Assembly (NCBI RefSeq): GCF_010868145.1 | Contig: NZ_JAAGUY010000006.1 | Coordinates: 62,001-126,000 of the forward strand | Origin: Nocardia cyriacigeorgica | GTDB taxonomy: Bacteria; Actinomycetota; Actinomycetes; Mycobacteriales; Mycobacteriaceae | Length of the DNA stretch: 64,000 bases | Reading direction: 5' to 3' | Program-made: the position numbers and the translations under genes | Notes under the pieces: generated by a model | What the model was told of the DNA's origin: nothing | The model's input: the letters and a program-made list of their open reading frames with translations, nothing else | Databases searched by the model: none | Shown here: piece after piece, positions 36,700 through 46,370 of the stretch | How positions within the stretch are numbered: position 1 is the stretch's first letter | Layout: each line of letters starts with the position of its first letter

Positions 36700-38232
36700 G
36701 TGATTTCGACCGTCGATCGTGAAACGGTGACCGGCACACAACCGCCGCAGCCCTTCGCCACCGGAGGAGTGGCTGCGGTGGCGGTGACATCGCTGGTGGT
36801 GCTGACGTTGTCGGCGAGCCGGTACGGCTACTTCGGCGACGAGCTGTACTTCCTCGCCGCGGGCAGGCGACTGTCCCACGGCTACGCCGATCAGGGACCG
36901 GTGCTGCCGCTGCTGGCCTGGACCATGGATTCGGTCGCGCCAGGTTCGCTGGTCGCGCTGCGCTTTCCCGCCATCGTGCTGACCGTGCTCGCCGTGGTGC
37001 TGAGTGCGCTCATCGCTCGCGAACTGGGCGGTGGCCGGGCGGCTCAGATGCTCACCGCGATCGCATACGCGACCTCTCCGTTCCTGCTCTTGCAGGGAAA
37101 GATGCTGTCCACCAATGCCATCGATACGGCGCTGTGGGTGGTGATCACCTGGTTGGTGGTCCGCTGGGTGCGGACCCGACGTGATGTCCTGCTGTTGTGC
37201 GCGGGTCTGGTGACCGCCGTGGACATGCAGGTGAAGTGGCTGATCCCGTTCTTCTGGCTTGCCGTCGCGGTGAGCGCACTGATCCTCGGCCCGAGGGATC
37301 TGGTGCGTCGTCCGCTGCTGTGGGTGGGCGCGGGGATCACGGTGGCGGCCACGATTCCCACGCTGGTATGGCAGGCCGAGCACGATTGGCCTCAGCTGGG
37401 CATGGGGGCGGTGGTGAGCGGGGAAGGTCAGTACTCGGGTGGGCGAATCCTGTTCGTGCCCTTGGCGGTACTGATCGCCGGACTGCTCGGTGGGCTGCTG
37501 CTCTGCTACGGCGCGCTGGCGCTGTGGCGGCAGCAGTCCCTGCGTGAGTATCGCTTCCTCGGCGCGGCGCTGCTGCTGTTGACCGCGTTCTTCTTGGTCT
37601 CCGGTGGCCGCATCTACTACGTGGCGGGGATGTATGCGGTGGTGTGCGCGGCAGGGGCGGTGGCGCTCGTCGAACGAACCGCACGGGTCGGCACGTCGAC
37701 GCGGCGGTGGTTGATCGGCGGTGGCGCGCTGATGGTGAGCGCATCGATCCTGCTGGTGCTGTCATCGACACCGTGGCGCGCCGAATCCGCGATCGAACCG
37801 GCGGGCTCGGTGGAGGACGCGGCGCTGGATATCGGGCTCTATGGCGAATTCGGCTGGCCTGAGCTCGCCGCGGAGGTCGAGCAGGCCGCCGCAACCCTGA
37901 CGCCGGCCGAACGGGCAGGTGCGGTGATCGTCACCGAGACGTATTGGCAGGCAGGGGCGCTGGACCAACTGGGTCGCGACACACTGCCGCCGGTGTACAG
38001 CCCGGCGCGTGGATTCGGCTACTTCGGCACACCGCCCGAGACTGCGACGACCCTGATCTGCGTCGGTGGTGCGGAACAGGAGCTGCGGGAGCGCTTCGCC
38101 GATCTGGACGCGATCGGCCGGGTCGACACCCGGCTGGGCTTCCCGGGCAACACCCAGAACGTCACTCTCTGGAAGTGCTCGAACCCACGGGCATCCTGGG
38201 CGGTGCTGTGGCCGGAGTGGATGCACCTGTAG
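36700..38232 (+). CDS. GT39/ArnT-like membrane glycosyltransferase
   Basis: Integral membrane protein of 510 residues with about 10-12 helices. YFGDELYFLAAGRRL holds the acidic pair of the first extracytoplasmic loop typical of the GT39/ArnT (PMT) fold, and QGPVLPLLAW follows. The C-terminal soluble part (after about residue 375) carries the mannosyltransferase-like extracytoplasmic domain. GTG 36700 with AGGAG upstream. Expected to move sugar from a polyprenyl-phosphate carrier onto a lipid, protein or envelope glycan outside the membrane; the acceptor cannot be predicted. Confidence 0.85.
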   Translation: MISTVDRETVTGTQPPQPFATGGVAAVAVTSLVVLTLSASRYGYFGDELYFLAAGRRLSHGYADQGPVLPLLAWTMDSVAPGSLVALRFPAIVLTVLAVVLSALIARELGGGRAAQMLTAIAYATSPFLLLQGKMLSTNAIDTALWVVITWLVVRWVRTRRDVLLLCAGLVTAVDMQVKWLIPFFWLAVAVSALILGPRDLVRRPLLWVGAGITVAATIPTLVWQAEHDWPQLGMGAVVSGEGQYSGGRILFVPLAVLIAGLLGGLLLCYGALALWRQQSLREYRFLGAALLLLTAFFLVSGGRIYYVAGMYAVVCAAGAVALVERTARVGTSTRRWLIGGGALMVSASILLVLSSTPWRAESAIEPAGSVEDAALDIGLYGEFGWPELAAEVEQAAATLTPAERAGAVIVTETYWQAGALDQLGRDTLPPVYSPARGFGYFGTPPETATTLICVGGAEQELRERFADLDAIGRVDTRLGFPGNTQNVTLWKCSNPRASWAVLWPEWMHL

Positions 38233-38272
38233 CCGGGGCAGGCGGGTCGGCGCCGCGGATTAGTCTGTCGAT

Positions 38273-38629
38273 ATGACCGAGATCTGGCACAACCCGCGGT
38301 GCACCAAGAGCCGTGCCGCGCTCGCGCACCTGGACGAGAACGGCGCCGAATACACGGTGCGCCGGTACCTGGACGATCCGCCGACCACCGACGAGTTGCG
38401 CGGCGTGCTGGCGAAGCTCGGTGCCGAACCATGGGATATCACCCGCACCGGCGAGCAGCTCGCGAAGGATCTCGGCATCCGAGGCTGGGGCCGGACCGAA
38501 GCCGATCGGGATCGCTGGATCGATGCGCTGGCGGCCAATCCGACACTGATCCAGCGGCCCATCGTCTTCACCGCGAACGGTGGCGCGATCGTCGCCCGCG
38601 ACGAGGATTCGCTGCGATCGCTGGATTGA
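38273..38629 (+). CDS. ArsC/Spx-family thioredoxin-fold protein
   Basis: 118-residue ArsC family protein. Reactive Cys10 in IWHNPRCTKSRAAL, then the conserved Arg region and QRPIVFTANGGAIVARDED near the C-terminus (the cis-Pro loop). Glutaredoxin-dependent arsenate reductases and YffB-like proteins share this form. No arsenic resistance genes surround it, so an arsenate role is only one option. Confidence 0.85.
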   Translation: MTEIWHNPRCTKSRAALAHLDENGAEYTVRRYLDDPPTTDELRGVLAKLGAEPWDITRTGEQLAKDLGIRGWGRTEADRDRWIDALAANPTLIQRPIVFTANGGAIVARDEDSLRSLD

Positions 38630-38740
38630 TGTCCTTCGACTGCGGGCCTTCCGGTCGCCGTCCATACGCCGCTGTGACGATGCCGAATCGGCCTCGAGGG
38701 TGACGATCAGCGCCGATCGTGGCCGGTAGGGTCGGCGGGC

Positions 38741-39418
38741 ATGAAGGTACAGTTGCGCCACAGTCCCGCCTCCGCTGTCGCCAGGTGCTTCCTCGCGGGC
38801 AACGAGCCGATGCGGGTCGAAAGCGGCGCCATGGTGGCGCATTCGGCGGGAGTCACCCTGCAGTCCAAGGCCGAGGGCGGCATCTTCGCCGGTATCAAAC
38901 GGTCGGTGCTGGCCGGCGAATCCTTCTTCATCTCCACCTTCACCGCCCCGCAGCAGGGTGGCTGGGTGGATGTCGCCCCGTCGCTGCCCGGCGACATGCT
39001 CGCGCTGACCATCCGACCCGACCGCCCGTTCTTCATCAGCCGCGGTGGCTGGATCGCCAATTCCCATGGCGTGCAGGTGGAAAGCAAATGGGGTGGCTTT
39101 GCGAACCTGTTCGGCGGTGAGGGCGGATTCGGCCTGCGCGCGCACGGTGAGGGTGAGGTCGTGGTCGGCGTCTTCGGTGCGATCGACGTCATCGATCTGC
39201 AGCCCGGCGAGGCCATCACCATCGACACCGGCCATGTCGTCGCCTACGACCTGGCCATGAATTTCACCATCCGCCGCGCCGTGTCGGGGCGGTCGATCCA
39301 GTCGCTGAAGTCCGGTGAGGGACTGGTCTTCGACTTCACCGGGCCGGGACGGGTGCTGTTGCAGACGCGGAATCCGAGTGCCTTCGCGACGTGGACGGCG
39401 TCGGTGTCCTCGGGGTAG
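38741..39418 (+). CDS. AIM24-family protein (TIGR00266)
   Basis: 225-residue beta-rich protein of the AIM24/TIGR00266 family. Landmarks: MVAHSAGVTLQSKAEGGIFA, GESFFISTFTAPQQGGWVDV, and a C-terminal FDFTGPGRVLLQTRNP. The family is widespread with no settled function; a mitochondrial member supports membrane organisation. ATG 38741 follows a GTCGGCGGGC spacer without a strong binding site. No enzymatic motif. Confidence 0.88.
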   Translation: MKVQLRHSPASAVARCFLAGNEPMRVESGAMVAHSAGVTLQSKAEGGIFAGIKRSVLAGESFFISTFTAPQQGGWVDVAPSLPGDMLALTIRPDRPFFISRGGWIANSHGVQVESKWGGFANLFGGEGGFGLRAHGEGEVVVGVFGAIDVIDLQPGEAITIDTGHVVAYDLAMNFTIRRAVSGRSIQSLKSGEGLVFDFTGPGRVLLQTRNPSAFATWTASVSSG

Positions 39419-39427
39419 GCCGGCCCC

Positions 39428-39940
39428 TCAGGTCAGGATCCCCTGGAGCAGAACGCGGGAATCCGGCACGAACGGCCAGGCCGGGTCCGCGAGATGCTCA
39501 CGCAGAGTCTGTTCCGGCCACCACCAGCCGTCGGCGATCTCTTCCGGTTGGTGGTGGACCGGTCCGTCGTAGCGCAGTTCGTAGACGTACATGTGGCAGC
39601 GCATCGGGCGGCCCGCCCATTCGCCGTCCCAGGAAGTCCGGGTCAGGGGAGTGGGGTCGGTGTCCGGGATGATGCCGAGCTCCTCGGCGAGTTCGCGGAC
39701 CGCGGTCTGCCTCGGCGTTTCCGCTGGTGCCAGCACGCCGCCGGCGATGCAGTCGTGCATACCGGCGAACACCATTTTGGTGTCGGTGCGGCGGTGCACA
39801 TAGATCGAGCGGCCGTCACCGGAGCGCACCAGCACGCCCGCGCTGGCATGCCAGAGCCCGTCGCGGTAGACGACGGCGCGGTCCTCGGCGCCGACCTCGC
39901 GGCCGCTGCTGTCGTAGACGGCGATCACCTCCGAACCCAC
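39428..39940 (-). CDS. Nudix hydrolase
   Basis: About 170 residues. A canonical Nudix box, G-x5-E-x7-REL-x-EELGI, runs through GVLAPAETPRQTAVRELAEE. The layout (EVIAVYDSSGREVGAEDRA at the N-terminus) resembles the isopentenyl-diphosphate isomerase-like/YfcD Nudix group, which hydrolyse nucleotide-like diphosphates. GTG 39940 is the most likely start; the divergent gene at 39993 leaves a 52-bp shared promoter region. Confidence 0.85.
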   Translation of the reverse strand: MGSEVIAVYDSSGREVGAEDRAVVYRDGLWHASAGVLVRSGDGRSIYVHRRTDTKMVFAGMHDCIAGGVLAPAETPRQTAVRELAEELGIIPDTDPTPLTRTSWDGEWAGRPMRCHMYVYELRYDGPVHHQPEEIADGWWWPEQTLREHLADPAWPFVPDSRVLLQGILT

Positions 39941-39992
39941 CGGGCGAGAGTAACGTGTCCGGAGTAGATCGCTCGACGAAGGGATCGGCTCG

Positions 39993-40373
39993 ATGGCGCT
40001 GCCACGCGCACTGGGGAAATTCAATCGGCAGGTCGCCAACCCGGTGACTTCGGTATTCGCGGGGCATGCACCCGGCATGGGCATCGTCATCCACAAAGGC
40101 CGCAAGTCAGGGCGCGGCTATCGGACCCCGGTACTGATGTTCTCCGACGGCCACGAATACCGCATCGCCCTCACCTACGGCCGTGACGTGGACTGGGTGA
40201 AGAACGTCCTCGCCGCAGGCGATTTCACGGTGGAAACGCACGGACAGACGGTGGAACTGACCGACCCACTGATCCGTCACGACTCGGCCGCGAGTTGGGC
40301 GCCTGCCGTCATCCGGCAGGCGCTCATCGGGATGTCGGTGCCTTACTTCCTGGAGGCCAGGACCGTCGACTGA
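39993..40373 (+). CDS. Ddn-like deazaflavin (F420)-dependent oxidoreductase family protein
   Basis: 126 residues, the split beta-barrel of the nitroreductase/deazaflavin-dependent (Ddn/FDOR-A) family. The N-terminal FNRQVANPVTSVFAGHAPG and HKGRKSGRGYRTPVLMF are family landmarks; the latter helps bind F420. Such proteins reduce quinones, aflatoxins or nitroaromatics with F420H2. Start ATG with GAAGGGA upstream. Divergent from the Nudix gene. Confidence 0.85.
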   Translation: MALPRALGKFNRQVANPVTSVFAGHAPGMGIVIHKGRKSGRGYRTPVLMFSDGHEYRIALTYGRDVDWVKNVLAAGDFTVETHGQTVELTDPLIRHDSAASWAPAVIRQALIGMSVPYFLEARTVD

Positions 40374-40383
40374 ACGATAGGCG

Positions 40384-41034
40384 TCAGCTGTTGTCGCGCG
40401 GATCGAGTACGACCTGCGTGCCCGGGCTCGCCGCCACCTGCAGAGTGCGCAGCCGCAGCAACGCCGGGTGCTCTTCCAGCAGACGCGCCGTATTGGCCAG
40501 CGACCGCAGTGCCGCCGCCTCCGCACGGGCGCGCTCGAGTTCGGCGCGACCGCGTTCCTTGGCCAGCACCGTCTCCAGCGCCGCCTTGCGCAGCTCGCCG
40601 GGCAGCATCAGGTCGCGTGCGCGCAGGCTCTTGACCTCGATGCCGAGTTCGGTGACCGCGCCGGCCACCCGATTGTGGTCCGCGGTGAGCAGTGTGCGGT
40701 CGGCGATCACCTCGTCGAGGGTGTGCGCGGCGACGGCGTCGCGCACGGTGTCCTGCACCGCCGCATACAGCACGGTCTCGGAGTTCTGGGCGCCGGTGGT
40801 GAACGCTACCGGGTCGATGACCTGCCAGCTCAGCGCGAAGCTTGCCCGCAGCGAGAGACCGTCGGAGGTGAGCAGTTCCTGTCCGGTGACGTGCATCAGC
40901 CGCGGCCGCACATCGACCTCGACCAGCGTGCAGCGCTTGGCGTCGTAGCGGTGGCGACCGGGCTCGAGCACCCGCTCCAGGGTGCCGTCGCGATAGAGCA
41001 GCGTGCGCTGCCATGCCATGACCGTCGTATACAT
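40384..41034 (-). CDS. SPFH/slipin-family protein
   Basis: 216 residues of the SPFH (stomatin/slipin) domain without an obvious N-terminal membrane helix: LMHVTGQELLTSDGLSLRAS, then VAAHTLDEVIADRTLLTAD and the coiled ALETVLAKERGRAELERAR region. ATG 41034 has AGGGAG upstream. Slipins scaffold membrane microdomains and often pair with NfeD proteases, but no NfeD gene is nearby. Confidence 0.87.
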   Translation of the reverse strand: MYTTVMAWQRTLLYRDGTLERVLEPGRHRYDAKRCTLVEVDVRPRLMHVTGQELLTSDGLSLRASFALSWQVIDPVAFTTGAQNSETVLYAAVQDTVRDAVAAHTLDEVIADRTLLTADHNRVAGAVTELGIEVKSLRARDLMLPGELRKAALETVLAKERGRAELERARAEAAALRSLANTARLLEEHPALLRLRTLQVAASPGTQVVLDPRDNS

Positions 41035-41456
41035 TTCTCACTCCCTCCCGGAGTCGTGTCCGCACCAGCCTCAGGCAAACGGATGCCGCCCCACCCGATC
41101 CCGACGACGTGGCGGGGGCTTCCCCCGACCGCAGCCGGAGAGCCCGCAGGACCACACCGCCGCAGCGGACCGGGTGGGGGACACCAATGGAGGGAATCGA
41201 ACCCAACAGACCAGAAGCCTGTGCCACCAGAGGCACGATCGAGCCGACACGGGGAACGCGCTCCGGAGATTCCGGTGCGCCCCTTGCTCTCTCGCAGGGG
41301 ATACGGTACGGAAGTGAACGCCGGTCCGCGAATGTATTTTCAGCCGCTGACCTGATCCAGTACTTCTTCTCGGCGGTACGTGTGCGGGCTCGGCAGGGGA
41401 TCGGGGGTCGGCTCGAACATTCGCGGCGCTATCGCGTGGTTTCCCGGCCGCCCATG
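41035..41456. other. Intergenic region with a tRNA-like fragment
   Basis: 422 bp without a supported gene. On the minus strand 41187-41245 contains GGGTTCGATTCCC, which looks like a T-arm, preceded by an anticodon-arm-like ACAGG-loop-TCTGT. The D-arm and acceptor stem do not pair, so I do not call a tRNA. CCGCGAATGT (about 41325) and ACATTCGCGG (about 41425) are a distant inverted repeat of unknown meaning. Confidence 0.35.
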
Positions 41457-42347
41457 TCAACGTTTGCGACGGTTCGGGCGCGCTCCTGGCCTCGGACCGG
41501 TACGGGCATCAGCAACATCGGAAGGGGCGACAGGTTTCGCCGTATCTCGTTGCTCCGCTTCCCGATCGATCCGGCGGTACACGATGCGCTGCTGAGCGAA
41601 GGTCCACGCATTGTTGGTGACGAAGTACAGCAGCACTATGAGCGGCAACACCGCGCCGCCGATCAGGGCAGCCGCTGGGAACACCCACAACGACAGCGTG
41701 CGCATAAATGGCAAGCCGGGGGATTCCTGGCGGAACAGGGAGGCGCGGGCGGTGAAATGGGTGGCTGCTGCGGCGATCACCATCAGCGTGACTGCGACAG
41801 CCACTACCGCTGGGCTCGGGTGACCGGACAATGTTGCCGAGAGTGGGGCTCCGAACAGGTCGGCGTCCAGGAACGACCGCACGTCGGCGGCATCGAAGGC
41901 GTAGTTCGGAGTGAGCGCGTTCTGTTCGGCTGTCATCGGCGAGGACGTCGCGGTGAAGGGGAGATGTGCGCTCGCAGAGGTGCGGTCGAAGGATCGCAGC
42001 ACGTGGAACAGGCCGAGGAATACGAAGGCCTGCCCGAGCAGTGGCAGGCAACCCGCGAACGGACTGACGTGGTGCTCGCGATAGAGCTTCTGAGTTTCGG
42101 TGGCCTGCGTCTGCCGATCGTCCGGATGTTTCTTCCTGATCGCGTCGATCTGTGGTTGCAGGCGTCGGATGGCGGCCTGGCTGCGGGATTGGTTGAGGAA
42201 GACGGGAAAGAGCGCCGCTCGCAGCGTCATCACGAGCAGGATCACCGCCGCGATCCAGGCGGGCGAACCAGATCCGAGGACGGCGGCGGCCGCGGTGTGC
42301 CACAACGACAGCGCGGCGGAGACGGGATAGTAGATGAAATCGAGCAT
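41457..42347 (-). CDS. YidC/Oxa1-family membrane insertase (accessory copy)
   Basis: 296 residues with five hydrophobic segments and the Oxa1/YidC core: the hydrophilic-groove Arg in LLVMTLRAALFPVFLNQSRS, a cytoplasmic helical hairpin (IRRLQPQIDAIRKKH), and HVSPFAGCLPLLGQAFVFLG. The C-terminus is basic (RPGARPNRRKR) for ribosome contact. The usual yidC lies by rpmH/rnpA; with DUF6412 as upstream partner and none of those genes here, this is the second actinobacterial copy. Confidence 0.88.
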   Translation of the reverse strand: MLDFIYYPVSAALSLWHTAAAAVLGSGSPAWIAAVILLVMTLRAALFPVFLNQSRSQAAIRRLQPQIDAIRKKHPDDRQTQATETQKLYREHHVSPFAGCLPLLGQAFVFLGLFHVLRSFDRTSASAHLPFTATSSPMTAEQNALTPNYAFDAADVRSFLDADLFGAPLSATLSGHPSPAVVAVAVTLMVIAAAATHFTARASLFRQESPGLPFMRTLSLWVFPAAALIGGAVLPLIVLLYFVTNNAWTFAQQRIVYRRIDREAEQRDTAKPVAPSDVADARTGPRPGARPNRRKR

Positions 42348-42443
42348 GCCGGAGGCACCCCTGACTGAATGGTGCGCGCGTCGAGCGCGCGAATGGGACG
42401 GGTCAGCGGGAACGCCGACGCACCGCCCGAACGCGGACGGTCG

Positions 42444-42749
42444 TCAGGCGTGCGCGTAACCGGGTGCTCGGGGTCGCGGGCGTCCCGCGGAGTCCGGATT
42501 GCTCTGGCGCAGATAGGAACCGCGCCGCCTGCGTTGCGCGGCCTGCGGAGGTCCGGCGGTACCGACAGGTACCGGGACCAATCGCATCGAGGGTGCCGTT
42601 ACCAGTGCGGCGACCAGTACCACCGCGACGGTGCCGAAGATCGTGGCGGGTTCACCGGCGGGTGCGGTGAGCAATACGAGCGCGGGCAGCAAGGCGGTCA
42701 GCACCGCACCCACCGTCAACTGAGCTCGCGTGAACACGATAACGACCAT
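42444..42749 (-). CDS. DUF6412 small membrane protein
   Basis: 101 residues with two hydrophobic helices (LTVGAVLTALLPALVLLTAP and TIFGTVAVVLVAALVTAP) and a basic tail RRRRGSYLRQSNPDSAGRPR. This combination is the DUF6412 protein commonly encoded before the second YidC. ATG 42749 chosen; a longer frame upstream shows no coding character. 96 bp separate it from yidC on the same strand, so co-transcription is likely. Role unknown, perhaps helping the insertase. Confidence 0.75.
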   Translation of the reverse strand: MVVIVFTRAQLTVGAVLTALLPALVLLTAPAGEPATIFGTVAVVLVAALVTAPSMRLVPVPVGTAGPPQAAQRRRRGSYLRQSNPDSAGRPRPRAPGYAHA

Positions 42750-42841
42750 ACCCGGGCTGCGATGAGGTTGTGCGCGAGGAATCAGGTGTCGGTGACAGGT
42801 CGATGGGAACTTCCGAGACCAACATGTGCTGACGGGCGGGT

Positions 42842-43039
42842 TCAGAGTTCGGCGCGGACGGGTGACTCTGCGTGCGCAACCGGCCTGGCCGCGAATCCTC
42901 CGCTGCCCGGTGTCGCGACGATCGCGCCATCGACGCAGATGAGCCATTGCCCGCAGACGCACCGGAGATAGCGGACCGCGCCGTGGGCGGACACGGAGTC
43001 GGGTGTCGGCCAGGAGCAGGAAGGGCAGGTAGCGATCAT
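42842..43039 (-). CDS. Small zinc-ribbon-like protein
   Basis: 65 residues starting MIATCPSCSWPTPDSVSAHG, with a second pair CVCGQWL, giving a CxxC...CxC-type zinc knuckle. Ends with an Ala/Pro-rich tail. Its start is 26 bp from the divergent CGNR gene, and the two promoters must overlap. Function unknown; a partner of the CGNR regulator is possible. Confidence 0.6.
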   Translation of the reverse strand: MIATCPSCSWPTPDSVSAHGAVRYLRCVCGQWLICVDGAIVATPGSGGFAARPVAHAESPVRAEL

Positions 43040-43052
43040 GTCGCCAGCCTGA

Positions 43053-43058
43053 TGTAAT
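43053..43058 (+). promoter_or_regulatory. -10 of the CGNR gene
   Basis: TGTAAT is 6 nt before the GTG of the CGNR gene with no binding site between: leaderless start. Confidence 0.45.
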
Positions 43059-43064
43059 GGTCTA

Positions 43065-43565
43065 GTGCATTTCAACCCTTACGGTGGGGCGGCCGCCCAA
43101 CTCGCCGTCCAACTGGTCAACGCACCGCCCGACCGGGACCTGCTCGGCCTGCTCGCCGAGGCCGAATACAAGCCGCTCACCCCGCTCGATGACCGGCAGA
43201 TCGCCGAACTCCGGCGCTGGATCGACCGCCTCGACGAGGTCTTCACTGCGCCGTCGGTGGACCTGCTGAACGCTCTGCTCGCCGAGACGACCAGTCAGCC
43301 CTACATCTCCACCCACGACGGCCGTGCGCCGCACCTGCATTACTCGCGGATCGATGCGCCGGTGGACGAGCGGGTCAAGGCCTACACCGCCGCAGGCTTG
43401 GCGGAGCTGTTCTGCGCGGACCCCACCCGGATCGGCCGCTGCGCTCGCAACGGCTGCGGCACCGTGTACGTCGACACCTCGCGCAACGGTCGACGCCGAT
43501 TCTGCTCGACGCGGTGCTCGAATCGCGTCCACGTCGCCGACCATCGCAGCCGCCGCTCTGCGTGA
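43065..43565 (+). CDS. CGNR zinc-finger (ABATE) regulator
   Basis: 166 residues. N-terminal ABATE-like helical domain starting HFNPYGGAAAQLAVQLVNAP, C-terminal CGNR-type zinc finger: RCARNGCGTVYVDTSRNGRR followed by RFCSTRCSNR with four Cys. These proteins are thought to be stress-linked DNA-binding regulators. The GTG start directly follows a -10 hexamer. Convergent with the DUF418 gene, stops 7 bp apart. Confidence 0.9.
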   Translation: MHFNPYGGAAAQLAVQLVNAPPDRDLLGLLAEAEYKPLTPLDDRQIAELRRWIDRLDEVFTAPSVDLLNALLAETTSQPYISTHDGRAPHLHYSRIDAPVDERVKAYTAAGLAELFCADPTRIGRCARNGCGTVYVDTSRNGRRRFCSTRCSNRVHVADHRSRRSA

Positions 43566-43572
43566 GCCGGTG

Positions 43573-44763
43573 CTACTCGCCCGCCAGCCGCCGGTAGGTG
43601 ACGTTCCACAGCCATTCGACCGGGCCACGGTCGAAGCGGCGCAGCCACAGGTGGGCGAAGCCGACGATCATGACCGAGACGACCACATAGACCGCGACCG
43701 TGAACGGCACCCTGGCATCGGGGGAGACCTGCGCGGCCAGGCCGAGGCCCCAGCCGTAGCAGATGATCGAGGCGAACAGGTTCTGCAGGATGTAGCAGCT
43801 CAACGCCATGCGGCCGACTTCGGTGAGCCGTGCGCCGGTGAAGCCGGTCGTCGGGCGGTGCAGATAGAAGTGCGCTACCAGCGCGAGGATGCCGAGCGAT
43901 ACGAACGGTGCGATGCCATAGCGGGTGATCAGCACGGCGTCACCGCCGACGACGAGTCCGAGCAGTAGATCGGCGGGCGCCGCCACACCGAACCCGACGA
44001 TCATCAGCCACTTGCGCAGCCGCGCGCCCTCCGGGGCGAACACGCCCGCCCGGAACAACTTCGCACCGAGCAGGAACAACGCGATCGACATCGGGAAGAT
44101 GATGATCGTCTCCAACCGGAAGGCGAACACGTTCTCCATCCGGAACAGCACGAGATCCCAGAACGAACCGTCGGCATAGGGATTCGGATCCAGCGGTTCC
44201 GGCGTGCGCTGTTCGCCACCTGCCGGACCACCCGCAACCATGGCGACCGCAAGCAGCGTCAGCATCGCGATATGGATGCTCGCCTGCACGATCAGCCAGC
44301 GCCGCTGCGCACGCGGCGAGGTGGCCAGGATGAACGCGACGACCAGTCCCGTGACCGCGTATCCCATCAACACGTCGAATTCGGCGATGAGCAGGAAGTT
44401 CAGCAGGCCGTCCAGCAGCAACAGGCCGGCCCGGATCGGATACTTGCCGGGCCAGCGCCGCCCCGCCCGCTGCGCCGACGCCTGCTGAATCGCCAGGCCG
44501 ATACCGAACATGATGGTCAGCAGCCCGAGATACTTGCCCTGCGCGAACTGCTGCAGCGCCCGTTCGGTCCAGCCCCACCCATCGGTGGCCGTCGAGCCGA
44601 GGCCGTTGATATAGCCGATGATCCCCTCCGGGTCGGTGAGGATCCAGATGTTGGTGCCGAGGGTGCCAAGGATCGCGATCCCGCGCAGCACATCGAGTGC
44701 GACCAGCCGCGGAGGCCGGGTGGCCGGCGTCGCGGACGCGGTCGTGGCGAGCGATTCGGTCAT
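43573..44763 (-). CDS. DUF418 membrane protein
   Basis: 396 residues with about 9-10 helices. It begins [20 protein letters not shown], the DUF418/DUF1624 acyltransferase-like opening, and ends with [20 protein letters not shown] and the DUF418 tail [16 protein letters not shown]. Possibly a membrane transporter or acyltransferase; no function is established. ATG 44763. Divergent from dop with 101 bp between starts. Confidence 0.88.
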   Translation of the reverse strand: MTESLATTASATPATRPPRLVALDVLRGIAILGTLGTNIWILTDPEGIIGYINGLGSTATDGWGWTERALQQFAQGKYLGLLTIMFGIGLAIQQASAQRAGRRWPGKYPIRAGLLLLDGLLNFLLIAEFDVLMGYAVTGLVVAFILATSPRAQRRWLIVQASIHIAMLTLLAVAMVAGGPAGGEQRTPEPLDPNPYADGSFWDLVLFRMENVFAFRLETIIIFPMSIALFLLGAKLFRAGVFAPEGARLRKWLMIVGFGVAAPADLLLGLVVGGDAVLITRYGIAPFVSLGILALVAHFYLHRPTTGFTGARLTEVGRMALSCYILQNLFASIICYGWGLGLAAQVSPDARVPFTVAVYVVVSVMIVGFAHLWLRRFDRGPVEWLWNVTYRRLAGE

Positions 44764-44864
44764 GCTCCGACTATCGCGCGGGACCACGCGTGGCCGGGTC
44801 CTCCGTAAGTACCACCATCGGTATGACATCCGGACAGTCGGTCGCGTCGCCTACGCTCGTGCAC

Positions 44865-46364
44865 ATGCAGCGCATCATCGGAATCGAGGTCGAATACGGC
44901 ATCTCGACCCCCACGGAGCCGTCGGCCAACCCGATCCTCACCTCCACCCAGGCGGTGCTGGCCTACGCCGCCGCCGAAGGCGTGCCGCGGGCCAAACGAA
45001 CCCGGTGGGACTACGAGGTGGAGTCACCGCTGCGCGACGCGCGCGGATTCGATCTGAGCCGGATGAACGGTCCCGCGCCGGTGATCGACGCCGACGAGGT
45101 GGGCGCGGCGAACATGATCCTCACCAACGGGGCGCGGCTCTACGTCGACCACGCCCACCCCGAATACTCCGCGCCCGAGGTCACCGATCCGCTGGACGCG
45201 GTGATCTGGGACAAGGCGGGGGAGAGGGTGATGGAGGCGGCGGCGCGGCACGCATCGAGCGTGCCCGGCGCGCCCCGGTTGCAGCTGTACAAGAACAACG
45301 TCGACGGTAAGGGTGCCTCCTACGGCACCCACGAGAACTATCTGATGAACCGCGACACGCCGTTCAACGCGATCATCGTCGGGCTCACCCCGTTCTTCGT
45401 CTCCCGGCAGGTGATCTGCGGGTCCGGGCGGGTGGGCATCGGCCAGTCCGGTGATCATGCCGGATTCCAGCTGTCGCAGCGCTCGGACTACATCGAGGTC
45501 GAGGTCGGCCTGGAGACCACGCTCAAGCGCGGCATCATCAACACCCGCGACGAACCGCATGCCGACGCCGACAAGTACCGCAGGCTGCACGTCATCATCG
45601 GTGATGCCAACCTGGCCGAGATGTCGACCTATCTGAAGGTCGGCACCACCGCGCTGGTACTGGATCTGATCGAGTCCGGCGAGGACCTGTCGGATATGCA
45701 GCTGGCCCGCCCGGTCACCGCCGTGCACACCATCAGTCACGACCCCACGCTGCGGGCCACCGTCGCGCTGGCCGACGGCCGCGAACTCACCGGCCTGGCA
45801 TTGCAGCGGCTCTATCACGAGCGGGTGGCCAAATTCCTCCATCGCGAAGGCAACGACGATCCGCGCGTGGCCGACATCATGGACAACTGGGCGATGGTGC
45901 TCGACCTGCTCGAGCGCGATCCGATGGAATGCGCGCATCTACTGGACTGGCCGGCCAAGCTGCGGCTGCTCGAAGGCATGCGCAACCGTGAGGGGCTGAG
46001 CTGGGCTGCGCCGAAACTGCATCTGATGGATCTGCAGTACTCGGACGTGCGGCTGGACAAGGGCCTCTACAACCGCCTCGTCGCGCGCGGTTCGATGAAG
46101 CGTCTGGTGAGCGAACAGCAGGTGCTCGACGCGATGACCAACCCACCCACCGACACCAGGGCCTACTTCCGCGGTGAGTGCCTGCGGCGATTCGGCGCCG
46201 ATATCGCGGCCGCGAGCTGGGATTCGGTCATCTTCGACCTCGGCGGTGACTCGTTGGTGCGCATCCCGACGCTGGAACCGCGCCGCGGCACCAAGGCACA
46301 CGTCGGCAAGCTGCTCGACGGTGTCGATACCGCTGCCGACCTGGTGCAACAGCTCACCACATAG
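44865..46364 (+). CDS. dop: Depupylase/Pup deamidase
   Basis: 499 residues of the carboxylate-amine ligase (glutamine-synthetase-like) fold. It deamidates the C-terminal Gln of Pup to Glu and removes Pup from substrates. Family landmarks: [14 protein letters not shown], the nucleotide-site [40 protein letters not shown], and the Dop-loop region [19 protein letters not shown], which is lacking in PafA. ATG 44865 matches mycobacterial Dop. Pup lies 179 bp downstream. Confidence 0.96.
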   Translation: MQRIIGIEVEYGISTPTEPSANPILTSTQAVLAYAAAEGVPRAKRTRWDYEVESPLRDARGFDLSRMNGPAPVIDADEVGAANMILTNGARLYVDHAHPEYSAPEVTDPLDAVIWDKAGERVMEAAARHASSVPGAPRLQLYKNNVDGKGASYGTHENYLMNRDTPFNAIIVGLTPFFVSRQVICGSGRVGIGQSGDHAGFQLSQRSDYIEVEVGLETTLKRGIINTRDEPHADADKYRRLHVIIGDANLAEMSTYLKVGTTALVLDLIESGEDLSDMQLARPVTAVHTISHDPTLRATVALADGRELTGLALQRLYHERVAKFLHREGNDDPRVADIMDNWAMVLDLLERDPMECAHLLDWPAKLRLLEGMRNREGLSWAAPKLHLMDLQYSDVRLDKGLYNRLVARGSMKRLVSEQQVLDAMTNPPTDTRAYFRGECLRRFGADIAAASWDSVIFDLGGDSLVRIPTLEPRRGTKAHVGKLLDGVDTAADLVQQLTT

Positions 46365-46370
46365 GCGTCT

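Noticed and set aside
41187..41265. tRNA gene on the minus strand
   Set aside because: T-arm-like and anticodon-arm-like pieces exist, but D-arm and acceptor stem do not pair and the T-stem has only 3 pairs.
42374..42391. GC hairpin between DUF6412 and yidC as terminator
   Set aside because: Alternating CG sequence (GCGCGCG...) gives many registers and the two genes look co-transcribed; not convincing.
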